64,000 bases of DNA from Bisporella sp. PMI_857 (Eukaryota; Ascomycota; Leotiomycetes; Helotiales; Helotiaceae). The DNA is taken from positions 186,001 to 250,000 of the forward strand of contig JAJSPD010000015.1 of assembly GCA_021307315.1 (NCBI GenBank), written 5' to 3'. The translations under genes were made by a program, and so were the position numbers. Under the pieces are notes generated by a model. The model saw only the letters and a program-made list of their open reading frames with translations, was not told the DNA's origin and did no database searches. Position 1 is the stretch's first letter, and the number at the start of each line of letters is the position of its first letter. Below are positions 46,767-57,308 of this stretch, piece after piece.

Positions 46767-47280
46767 TTATGAGCCCCTTCCTCTCCCTCTTCCGCCGCCT
46801 CTTCCTCTGCCCCGTCCTCTGTCTCCTCTATCGCCCCTCGAACCTCCACGATCACCACGATTTCCATAGCCTTGACGATTGCCCTGCTGTTGGTCCTTCG
46901 CCTTATCGATGACTTCCTCTGGTACGCGCAGGTACTTAATCTATGCGATTATTAGCTTCTTTTTCTCCAAACAGCAATTTCCAACCCCGAAAGCTCTCTT
47001 GAATCTATAAGCAAAGCCATGATGGGACTTACGTTATTGCCTTTAACGTAACATTCCGCCAGCCGCCAGAACTTATCACCCTCTGCGCTCGTCTGCACCA
47101 CCTCTTTCATCGTAAGATTCATCCACGTATCGCATGACACCAGGTGTCCGTTGAGCGTCTCGCCGCTCTTGAGCTCGACAAGCATAGGCTGGCCTTGGGC
47201 CGCTGTGAGTAGGCCTAAAGGCAACTGTGAAGTAATTCTGTCAGTATCAATTGCTGGTGGGAGAGCTAGAATTTTACCAT
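46767..47280 (-). CDS. LSM4: U6 snRNA-associated Sm-like protein LSm4
   Basis: Exon 1 is only ATG (47278-47280); then exons 47033-47224 and 46767-46940; introns of 53 and 92 bp; 122 residues. After splicing the protein opens [20 protein letters not shown], followed by [19 protein letters not shown] (Sm1) and [16 protein letters not shown] (Sm2), and ends in an Arg/Gly-rich tail ([16 protein letters not shown]). This is the LSm4 architecture. It is a subunit of the Lsm2-8 ring on U6 snRNA and the Lsm1-7 ring in mRNA decapping; the RG tail is linked to P-body localisation in yeast and animals. The ATG-only exon is required, since exon 2 starts with TTG. Confidence 0.95.
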
Positions 47281-47749
47281 AATTGTATATTATGTGCTCT
47301 ATAAAGCCCGTGGAGAGGACAAAAAGGGAACTTAGTGAAGTTGATGGTCACAATTAGAGTGACGTGGGGATCTGATATTTGTGGCAAAGGCTCTAATAGG
47401 CTACCGTAATTTTAGGAGTGAATTACTACGGCAGCCGAACTTCTTAAATACCAATCGACAAACCTTCACTCCTCCCTCAAACCCAAATTCAATTAGGATT
47501 CCCAGAACACAGGGGGGAGCATCGGAAGGAATCAACAATTGCACATACGATGCTAGATTTCAAAGGAAAATACCTTTTTAATTAGCCAAGTTAAGTTATA
47601 CTTATTAATCGTGCATAATTAATCATCCCAATTCATGAAATATTATTTAACAGAACTTTGCTCCGTAATAGTGTGTTCTTTCTATTTTTATCCTCACACC
47701 TTCTACCTCCATTAACATGAACGCTATCTAGGTCTAGCTTGAATCTCAT
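47281..47749. other. Intergenic stretch
   Basis: Promoter of LSM4 and 3' flank of PAL; nothing else seen. Confidence 0.4.
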
Positions 47750-50408
47750 CTATAGCTTGGCTTTGCAAGCTAACCTCTCGGGTTCGTTCGCAACATCTTT
47801 GAAACACTCCATGACAGGCTGAACAAGCCTCTCGTCTTGTAGTGCCTCATGAATGATACTGATCTGTGATCCAATGATTTTCAGCTTGGAACGATCTTCT
47901 CCACTAAAATTCTCTATATTAGCTTTCAATTTGACATAACTCAGATCAGGGGCACGAGGAATCGAAATCAGGTACTGCTTACTTGTGGTTAAATGTAGGA
48001 TGATCAACGAGTCCTTGGTGGAATGGCACTTTCAAGTCATTGCGGATGAATTGGTATATTCGCTTCGATGCTGCCCCAAGGTATGGAGTTGCATCGGGAT
48101 TCTCCATATATCTCAACCGGTTCTCGATGAAAAGGTTGCGAGCGCTCTCAGCGACTTTTGAAGTCCAAGTAAAGACAAGTTTTAGCATTGAGTCTGAGCA
48201 TGTGTTGCCTGAGAATTCCAGCTTCTCAAGCAAAACTGGCTGAAGTAATTTGGCAACTTCTATGAATCGATCCTATGATTTTCTATTAGAACTCGAAAAT
48301 GGGATTGGATGCAACGAGAACACACCGATGAGTCTCTGGTGATTGTTGACTCTAATGCGTGTTCAGTTGCCTTCCAAATGGCCTGATGCCAAGCACCTAA
48401 TTCTGTAGATAATATAATTTGCTTAAAAGCCTTCTTAGTCTGGGACTTAATGCCGGATTTTAGAAGCTTAATGAATTGGCTATTCATTGCCCGCAGATCT
48501 AGTGCTTGGCAGAGTGAGTAAAGGTGTGCAGATAACATGAGCGAAAGAACATCGAGAGACTACAGATATGGAGATCAGTAAGGATTGCCAAAAGTGAAAT
48601 CTGGTTTTATGGTTCCTTTGACTATTGGGAAAGACTTTCATAAATCACACTTACCATATGAGTGTACCTAGCAGATATCAATGCAAGAGAGTTGAGAGAC
48701 TGGTTGTCCATCTCTGCCGACTGTACGTGGCTACTGACCGGATTCGCAAGGAATGCCAACTCCGACATATAAGCCGCCATATTGATGTCCACGCCTTTCA
48801 TAGTAAATGAGAGGCTTGGCTCATCAGCAGCGAGATTTGGTGGAAGTCCATTGTTCTGGTGGACATTTAACAATTCTGAGCTTTGAGCAAATACCATTTT
48901 ACCAATCATCTGGATGGCCAAGCGGGCTTTCTCCGTTGACGACGTGGCTGTGACTGCCTGGAAATTTCCTCCATGATGCACTTTCTCGCCGTGAATATCA
49001 ATCAGGGGATTGTCTGTTGTAGAATTCAATTCAATACCGAGTTGTTTTCGTGCCAAGGTAAGATCTTCAATATACGGACCAAGCCATTGAGATACAGTAC
49101 GCAGCGAATAACGGTCTTGACGAAGATGCCCATCCCATACCTTCTCATCCTCATCTCTTGTGGCCAAGGATGTGCCACTGAGGAAGGCTTTGATATTTCC
49201 AGCTACCTCTATCTGACCTGAATGCGGACGTATATTAGCAATAAATGGAGCGAAACTGCCAATCCTCCCCTGGATGGCTTCCACGCCCATGGCAGTAGCA
49301 ACTTGGGCCAACATTATCAGATGATCAGCTTGATGCTGTGCTAAAGTTGCGACAGCTGCAGAAACAGCTGTTCCATTCAACAAGCCAAGAGCCTCCTTCG
49401 GTCTAAACACCACCGGCTTGATATTTAATTGCTGTAGTGCTTCATCAGCGGGAATAAGCTTTCTTGCTGTGGGAGGGCCAGTCCAACAGCGAACATCAGG
49501 ACTGTAGGTTCTAGTAAGTAATAGAGGAAGAAACGAAAAGGAAATCTGCGAAGAGATACGCTCGATCGGATTCGTTGGATATGTGTTAACTGAGGGTAAA
49601 GATTTACTTACTTTCCCTCCAAGGTGCCAGCCAGATACGATAGTGGACACAAATCGCCGGATGCTGAAATGCTACCCCGAATTGGGACAAGTGGAATGAC
49701 GTCGTGCTGAAGTAAAGAAATAAGGATCCTAGTTACATTCAAACGAACCGCTGAGTGACCTCTGAGCAGAGAGTTGCAACGGATGAGCATGGCTCCTCGC
49801 ACCCAGGGCTCAGGCATGGAAAGTGTAGCAAGTTGATGTTCAACCGGTATGATCACTCGACTTCTGGCCTGGCTGGGGACGCCATGATAGTTAAATACTG
49901 GAAGAATGGCGCTCAATTGCATTTGTGTGAGAGCAACCTGTAGCTTGTCGGTTGCTGTTGTAAATGTGTCGGCGCTACCACCGAAACCAGTTGTCACACC
50001 TTGTGAAAAGTTAATCTATACCTCCGTCCGTCGACTATGAGTTTTAAGATAAAGATACATACCATATACGGAATGGCCGGCCGCAAGTTCTCGTTGAAGA
50101 AACTCAACGCTTCCATCAATGCTTGAGATTGCTTCAGGTAAAAGCCTGTCAAGAGAAGGCTTGGCTCCATATTTGGACACAGCTATGAATGCCGGAATGT
50201 CGAGTGATCTTCCATCCAAATATATCTGATCTTGCCTCTTGATAGTCTAGATTCTATTAGTACTCACAGCTGATTACAAATTGGCTAGTTCTATATTTTG
50301 GAATAGTCATACTGATGACAGAGATCGCCATTCCTCAAGGATATGATCTCTATGCAAAGCCATTGAAGTAATCTGAAGAGGTTGAGTGACTTTAAGTAAC
50401 TGCTGCAT
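47750..50408 (-). CDS. PAL: Phenylalanine ammonia-lyase (fungal PAL family)
   Basis: Seven minus-strand exons: 50313-50408, 50063-50246, 49612-49999, 48655-49501, 48326-48559, 47983-48272, 47750-47903. They total 2193 bp, encoding 730 residues, the usual fungal PAL size. The MIO-forming Ala-Ser-Gly lies at residues 206-208 within ISASGDLCPLSYLAG. Other family marks: HSVYGVTTGFGGSADT, RGHSAVRLNV, GLLNGTAV, NSTTDNPLID, HGGNFQA, QSSELLN. The enzyme removes ammonia from L-phenylalanine to give trans-cinnamate (some fungal members also use tyrosine). At the substrate-selectivity pair, His-Gln in yeast-type PAL, the sequence reads Met-Gln (ALTQMQL). The C-terminal exon boundaries were chosen for frame: the last acceptor is TTTTAG before TGGAGAAG. 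An aromatic degradation role is likely. Confidence 0.92.
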
Positions 50409-52016
50409 AAGCTAGTTCCAGTCGTGTCAGCATATAAATTGGATTTTATTTGCTGTGCCTTTCGAAGACCTCGTGCTCAGGCTTGGCGTGTAGCAATCCT
50501 ACTTGTGCGAAAAGCGCATTGACACTATGCGATGGATAACAGCGTTTGGGTTAAGATAACTCTGAGATATTGGGACTCAGACCCCTCTTTCTGATTATGT
50601 CCCAATCCTGAGAAGCGTCTGTAAGCTGACAACTTTCTATGTGGTGGGCCACTCATAGGATAGAGCCGCGTCTATCAATGAACCACCATCGGCAAACCCC
50701 ACGAGACCCTTGTCTCTATTCACACCGAACTAGTACGGACAAGGCTCGTGAACGACGGCAGGAAGGACTTGGGCTACTACATGCTGCCGCTAGCCTACTT
50801 GAAGAGAACTATACTACACCTAGGCTGAACAATGATGCGATCCTCTGGCTGGGTAACCAATAAATAATTATGTCGACACTGACATATGTACTATACATTG
50901 TACATGCCTCAAGGCTGGCCATACGGAATGGTATCCTCTACGAGCTAGGTAGAAGACAGGCCGACAAGTTCCCAGCATGTGTCCAATAGCAGAGTGACGC
51001 TTGTGCGCTGTCCATACGCTCATCTGATAGGAGCCATCTTTCCGCATTAAACGCATCGCAGTTGGCTAGGCTGGACAAAGTGCTCCCCCAGACCTTGAGC
51101 AAAATAGACAAAGGAGGCATAACGCATTGCTATGGACTTTCAGAGCTTGCCTGGCCAACAGTATATGCCGCCGTTCACGAAGAATCGAACTTGCACCCGC
51201 GTAAGTGAAGAAAATGCATAAGTCTCGGCCATCCCGTGGCTCAACTATGAACCAGCAGAGAGTTTAAAGGCTTTGCTAATTGGAAGACTTAATAATTCGC
51301 GACCGTGAGGTACAACGGTGTCCTTCGCTTGGACGAGCGACTAGCGGGATCTGCAAATCCGAATCCAGGTCGACGGACAAGTGAAAAACCCTAGATATAC
51401 CTTGAAGCAAGAGAAATCTAGGCTCGAAAGCAAGATGAAGAGAAATCGCGTTCTTTGATTAATGAAAAAAAGGCAATGCTGACTGCATGACTCTTAATAA
51501 TAACGTGATTAAGACAACTCAATGGGCATACGGTGGTCACAAAGACCAGCCATGCAACAATGTTGCTTCCCTGGGGAAAAGAGAAAGAAAGAGGCGCTGG
51601 AAATATTGAGCCCTCTACGTTTTAATAAAAACCTCGACGCGTACCGTTGACATCGTTTTGAGATGAGAAAGAATGCGAGTGTATCTTGGTTAGGAGATTT
51701 GTATGGATATGGCGATTCAAGTGGATTTCTGGCCGCTCTCAAGTGGAATTAGGTCATGTCTGGGCCAGCCCTGAACGCGTAAGCTTTTCGTGCCCATCCC
51801 CACCACAATGATTTGCGCAGCCGCATCATCAACGGCATCACTACCAGCAGGCTCCCTTCTTTCTCTCGTTCGTTCTTTTCACTATTTTGTGTTTTCAGTG
51901 AAAAGCCAGGCATCGAAGTATTGGCGCGAGCGATAGCCACCAAAATATTTGCGTTTCCTTTTGGTATCGTGTTTCAGTCCAAATAATAGCAGTTCCTCCT
52001 AGGCACCATCACTATA
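50409..52016. other. Intergenic region with tRNA-like fragment
   Basis: No protein gene recognised. On the minus strand around 51170-51240 there is a tgGCCGAG D-arm-like motif, then GTTCGATTC resembling a T-loop, and ends (cacgggA / ttcgtg) that can pair partly; the T-stem does not form, so it is at best a decayed tRNA of Leu/Ser type. Confidence 0.35.
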
Positions 52017-54034
52017 ATGCGGGGCCTGAAGGCTGCCGTTGTGCTGGCGCCAGTCGCATCAGCTTTTATTCTTCCAGGACAGCCTTATGATGAGAAGCAT
52101 GACACCCAGGCTGGTCGTGTCGCAGGTATGAAATCATCCATATCACACATGAAGATTTGAACTTATGAATAAATATAGATCACTCGACTGCGATTGTGAC
52201 CCTCGATGTTCAAGGTGACCAATCAGCCGATGAGTGGGCGGGTCAACAACTTGGCCTCCGCCTCGAGGTTTTCTCTTCGCCTGAAGCTTGTGGTCAAGCA
52301 AACATCGTAATAGAGGGTCAGAAATTAGCGCTGGAGCAAAGGAACGATGTCCTCGCTGGTAGTGGAGAGATTGCTACACAATCCGAGAAAATCGTTGTCG
52401 CCTCATGGGAGGTCACCTGCATCAAGGCTAATGGGGAACAAGATTCTCAATTTTTGAAATTCAGTGTCAAAGCAGTGGATGGAATGAAGGTTGGAGACAT
52501 CGGATTTTCTACCCTCTTCCGACAGAACGGACAGACAGAGATTCTTCGCCTTACAGAGGATCTGTTGACCCCGGATATCATTGCTTCCCGTCCAGTTCCA
52601 ACGTTTCGACCTATTCATGGAGAAGCCCCGTCTCCAGTCAACAGTCTCGAGCATGAATTCGCAGAGTTGGATTGGTTAATTGCCCAGATGCATGAGCTAG
52701 AATTTCTCATTGCTGAAAAGCACCAGGCGATCGCCGAGCATGCATCCAGGCACTTCCCAGATGATATCAAGGACTGCGATAGCTTGAAATGTGTCCTCTC
52801 CGGTGTGGCCCAGAAGGCCAAAAATGCAGCTCATCATGTGTATGGAAAATTAGCTGGCGAGCATGGTCCAGATGGAGACCGGCCTGATCATCCTCACTTC
52901 CCTTTCCCTGGTAAAGACAAATTTCCTAGCAAGCACGGTAACCATACCCACGGCCCACCAAATGGAACCCACCCTGCACCGCCGCATAGAAGGCCGCACC
53001 ATTTCCTTCCGATTTGCCGATTTCCACCTCCACCACACCACAGAGGGCATCATGGACCACCTCCGCCTCACGGCGAGCCAGGAAGACATCATCCTCCGCC
53101 CCACTTTCCTCCCCATGATGGCCCCGAATTTGATGGGCCGCCTCCGCCTCACCACGGCCAGGATCACTTCCACGACGGGCCTGATGATGATAGGAGACCA
53201 CCCCCTCCTCACTTTGGAGGTCATCCACCACACCACCCACCGCCTGATGACTTTCCTCCACCTCATCACGAAGACGGTCCGCATTTTCCTCCTCCGCCCC
53301 ATGGAGAGAGCTCGTCATTGCGCTCTGACGGGAATGCACCACCGCCTCCACCTCCAGGAATGTTCGGGGGCCGCCCACCACATCATCATGGTCCCCCATA
53401 TGGCAGAGCTTTTCATATCTTGAAGTTTACCATTATCGGCTTTCTCTGTGCTTTTCTCCTTCTAGCGCTTCATCGGCGTGCATGTACCCCATCGAGGAAA
53501 GCCGCGCGAAAAGCACGACGGGAAGAGCGCCGTCACCGGCGTCGTATCGCTCACAAGAACGCCATCACCCGCCTTCTTGCCAAAATGGGTGGAAACAACG
53601 CGTCTGATGATGAGGCATCAAGTGATTACGAGGAGAAGCGAACCGCTCTTCTCTCAGACATGGAGGACGGCCTGTCAACCACAATGAGTGAAGAGATTCA
53701 TCAGTTGCAAAATGCCGCATCCGTGGTTGACGATATGGTCAACGCTGAAGAAGGGCGATCTAGAGAACAACTCACATATCAACCAGCACAACAAGCTCCA
53801 ACACATGCCCACGCACTTGCCATCCCAGTCCACGACTCAGCGCCAATGATGCGAGACTATGAGACGGCAAGTCAAGCTTGTGATGAGGAGCTCCCCGCCT
53901 ATGAGGATAGCGACGACAGCGACAGCCTGATTGCCGATGGATTACGCTACACACCAGGAAGCTCGGACTATAGCCCCAGCCAATCATCGCATGGAAGCGT
54001 AGACGATATTCTCGGACCAGATACTAAGCAGTAA
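52017..54034 (+). CDS. Secreted-pathway membrane protein with His/Pro-rich domain
   Basis: Exons 52017-52125 and 52179-54034 (53-bp phase-1 intron, GTATGA / AATATAG); 654 residues. A signal peptide (LKAAVVLAPVASAFILPG) opens the protein. Residues about 37-240 form an extracellular-type domain with few Cys, of no recognised family. From about 260 to 460 the sequence is dense in His and Pro (PPHHRGHHGPPPP-like runs), then one membrane segment (FTIIGFLCAFLLLALH, near 467-483), a basic stop-transfer stretch and an acidic/Ser-rich cytosolic tail. Similar His-rich plasma-membrane proteins could buffer metals or span the wall, but no homologue is recalled. G+C is higher than in the neighbouring intergenic DNA because of CCN/CAY codons. 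Confidence 0.82.
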
Positions 54035-55743
54035 ATACATTGAGTTTTCCTTTAGGTCGGCGTTTTTGGGGCATTCTTGCTGGGATCGGATTACGGCACA
54101 ACCTGCACATATTTCATTTACTTGTATCACTATTCTATAACATTTACTTCCCAGCCTGATATACGGCTTGTGAGAAACTAAGCGGCAGTGATGTTCAGAG
54201 GGAAGCATCATGATAAAGACTCATGTCAGACGTATAGTAAAGGATTGGAGGACATAATAAGATACCTATGACAGCATTCTATTCTTTTGTTACCCTTCAC
54301 CCTCGATTTTCGAATGTATGCATTAGTGAGCAAAACATTTTCACGCGGCGAGATCCGTCCGCAAACGCAAAGGTTTGCTTTCCCTAATCAAAAAGTAATT
54401 CCATGTGAATTCTACGGACAACGCATAGTACGATCGTAAACGAGGGAAATCAGATTCGCACCTATCTTGAGTGCTATGCCCATGCATGCTCAGCCGCATC
54501 TGCAAGATGCTGTATTGGCCCATTTTCCTGCTGCACGAGAGCAGGCGCGATAGATAAACCAAGGGCAGAAATGAATTGGTACAGAAGTGAGGATCCTCTA
54601 CACACTACCGCACAGCAATAAACGGCAGTATCGGTAGAAGTAACCTCTCACAGCAGAGCATCGCGAGACTATGTCAGTTCTCGTTCAGGGTTCGCCAAGA
54701 ATGCCAACGACATCAGCAAGATATAACCTTTCTCCCCTTTATATAGTGGCCCACTGCCAATTTCAGATGGTCCATGCTCGCTTGGAATTGGTGCGGCAAA
54801 TCAAGAAGTGATGGGAACAGGCTCGTGTGCCTTGGAGAGCCAGCTGTAGCCAAAAAGCATGTTCAAAGTTAGCAGCATGGGTTTGCCTGAATTCACCAGC
54901 ATCTGGCATGGCACGGTCAATTGCTTTGTCTGAGACAGAAATTAGTTGGAGTCTCAGTCATGAACACGTAATATATCGTGAGTATGGTGGAGAAAGAATA
55001 GCGTTTCCGCTGACGAAGAATGAAAGTTCAAGGATACCCTACGTAGGATATCAGGTATTTTAACTCACTCAGCAGAACCAGCTGGTGATTTAAGCACCGT
55101 TGTGGAGCAGGTGGTTATCGGAGGCATCATCGTAAGAGCTGGCGTGTTCCCATCGTGCGCGGGATGTCGAGGACGTGCATTTATGTTGGAAATGCTTATT
55201 AGTCCAATGTTAACTACGGAACATGCGTAAAAGCTTGGGCAGAATGTATAAGTCAGGAGCCGGCTAAAAAGGAAGATAGGTTGGTTTTAATATACTGGAT
55301 ATAGTAGGGGCTCGAAGACGAGCATCTTCCGATAATGTTTGAGAATAAGAAATCAGCTGTAGCCATAACCTACCTTCAGAAATAGGTCGTAGTTGCTCTT
55401 TGCTCAGGTCAGGATCATAACCTTGGATCCAGCCTGTAACCTACATAATTGTTCGATGAATCAAGCAATCGACGCTAAAGCTGATGGTGGCCATTGTCGT
55501 CCAAGACAGGAATCAGCTCATCTGCTTCGCAAAAGACAACCAGCAAGCTTGTCAGGGCCAAAAACTTATTAACGTCACTGTATATAGACTTTTTTAACTT
55601 AACTTTTTTTTCAAGATGATGGTGAAACACAGGTAAGAGGATGCGTTCCTCGTTCCTCACAAGCAGCAAAGCCCCAACATCCTTTCCACCACCAAGAATA
55701 AGCGAGCCAACCCCATCATAGTATCGCTTGTGACCCGCAACCA
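54035..55743. other. Intergenic region with minus-strand coding remnant
   Basis: Between about 54640 and 55150 the minus strand shows coding-like patches. One is joined by a possible intron (GTGAGT donor near 55070, CTCAG acceptor near 54937) to give NHQLVLLNKAIDRAMPDAGE and then QTHAANFEHAFWLQLALQG. Another patch in a different frame reads SEIGSGPLYKGEKGYILLMS and LAFLANPE. I could not build one open model or name a family, so this may be a broken or multi-exon gene. Confidence 0.35.
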
Positions 55744-55971
55744 ATGTCCAACCACCACTCACAACCCGCAACACAGCCCCGCATCCGCCGCCAAGGATGC
55801 CATCCCACTTCATCCCTCCATCCCACCACCTTTGTCGCTCCCGCCCCTCCACCATACAACAAAGCATATATGGATGCTTTGCAGCCTCAATCCTCGATCC
55901 CGTGGGAGAAGAGGGAAGAACCCATTGAAAATGAGTGCTGGTGGAGGGCAAGAGCTATGCTACGTACTTGA
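55744..55971 (+). CDS. Small hypothetical protein, 75 residues
   Basis: Single open frame from ATG at 55744 (context ccaATGtcc). N-terminal half is polar and Pro-rich; the C-terminal half (PPYNKAYMDALQP, PWEKREEPIEN, ECWWRARAMLRT) has the look of a constrained short protein, unlike the overlapping frames. No family is recognised. A larger minus-strand frame (55475-55951) overlaps; its composition is Gly/Trp-rich and I judge it a shadow. Confidence 0.45.
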   Translation: MSNHHSQPATQPRIRRQGCHPTSSLHPTTFVAPAPPPYNKAYMDALQPQSSIPWEKREEPIENECWWRARAMLRT

Positions 55972-56210
55972 TAAATGACATTGTCCCTCCTTAAGACTGC
56001 AATACTGCTTCCCTCTCATGCATACAAGTTCCTGAAGACTTCCTATCCCTTCCTTTCCATCCATCCTCCTTCACAGTCCACACAAAAAAAAAAGCAATAC
56101 AGAATTCATCTGAACATTCCGTCCACACGTTTTGAAGAACTCCTTCCACAACTCACCAAAGCAGCCTGAATCCACCTCTCGCAAGAAAGGAAAGGAAAAG
56201 GAAAGACACA

Positions 56211-56552
56211 ATGACATCGAGCTACCAATTCTCGTCCATCGGGCCCGACGCCTACCTCATCTGCTCGCAATCCTACCCCTCCCCTCCCGTATCCTCATCT
56301 TATACCCACGCGCCCGTAGCCCTGGGCTCGATGTCCCCCCGCCGCCGACAAGCACAGTTCACGCTGCAGCCGCTGCTCACGCACTCGCTCCCCCACGAAG
56401 CGGGCTACACGCCTTCGACGCCGCGGTTCATGGCGTACAAGGAGATGGGCAGCATGCAGCGACGCTGGGTGGGCAACGGGCTGTTGACCCGGGTCGGTGA
56501 CGTCCAGGCTAAGTTACACGGTATGGTGTCTGGGTGGTTGTGCGGTATATGA
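56211..56552 (+). CDS. Small hypothetical protein, about 113 residues
   Basis: ATG at 56211 follows a purine-rich leader (aaggaaaggaaaaggaaag). The product starts MTSSYQFSSIGPDAYLICSQ, has a basic patch (MSPRRRQAQF), and ends with FMAYKEMGSMQRRWVGNG and LLTRVGDVQAKLHG. After LHG a GTATGG donor and CATAG acceptor may remove the last nine codons. The final third looks constrained; no known domain. G+C is raised and codon use is C-rich, unlike flanking DNA, supporting coding. Confidence 0.5.
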   Translation: MTSSYQFSSIGPDAYLICSQSYPSPPVSSSYTHAPVALGSMSPRRRQAQFTLQPLLTHSLPHEAGYTPSTPRFMAYKEMGSMQRRWVGNGLLTRVGDVQAKLHGMVSGWLCGI

Positions 56553-57308
56553 TTGCTCATAACATAGTAAAAAAAAATTAAAACCAAAAAAAAGGTATGT
56601 CGCATCTCTATTATGTTCATTGGGGAAGGGGATTAAATGTATTGTAGGTGTACATATAAAGCTCGCTCGGTATATATTAAAAGTCGTTTATGGTGTCAGG
56701 CGTTAGGATTATCTGGAGGTCATCTCATCAGATTGTGTAAAAAGAACGGACATCCCTTTATTGGACTGACGTTAAGGTACTGTCGGTATCGGTTTCTTTT
56801 GTAATTAGGAAAGTTATGGGTCTCAATGCAAACATTTGAACTCGGCTTCTGAGTCTCTAGTTGGACCGAGATGATGCGTCTCTTCTTTTTTCACTTATCA
56901 CTTCTGAATTTCTACTTAATTCTGTTCTTCTCTTTGTTTTATCACATCTGTTACTGCTAAGCAAGAAGCGTTTGTGCTTTTTGAAATAGGAGGCTGCTTC
57001 CCATGAAGCTGAGGCAGGATTTGTGTTGTCTTTCCGCTTGACTTCATGGAGGGGCAAGGCCCGGCAACTCCAGGAAAAGTTATGCGGGTGCCATCTACTG
57101 CGCGCTTCTAATACCGACAAAGGCAATTAAAATGCAAGCATTGAAGAACAGCTACTCTTCTATACAGCTATATCAATATGCCCCTACTCAAATGGACACT
57201 AGTAGTGATGCCAATGGCTCGCAAGAAGGTGATATCCCTGGGTGCCAGCACACATTTCCAGGATCCAAAATTAATTTCATATGTGGCAATGATCTTAAAA
57301 ACGGCCCT
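56553..57308. other. Intergenic stretch
   Basis: No gene recognised; 3' flanks of the small plus-strand gene and of the siderophore transporter. Confidence 0.4.

Noticed and set aside
52863..53423. Long alternative frames over the His/Pro-rich region
   Set aside because: They exist because CCN/CAY repeats leave all frames open; the signal-peptide-to-TM frame is the coherent one.
54660..54720. Apparent PAL fragment (LMSLAFLANPE resembles the PAL stretch MSELAFLANP)
   Set aside because: Similarity covers about nine residues only; flanking sequence does not match PAL on either side.
55475..55951. 158-codon minus-strand frame
   Set aside because: Gly/Trp/Arg-rich translation of the complementary strand of a Pro/His-rich frame; the plus-strand 75-codon frame looks more protein-like.
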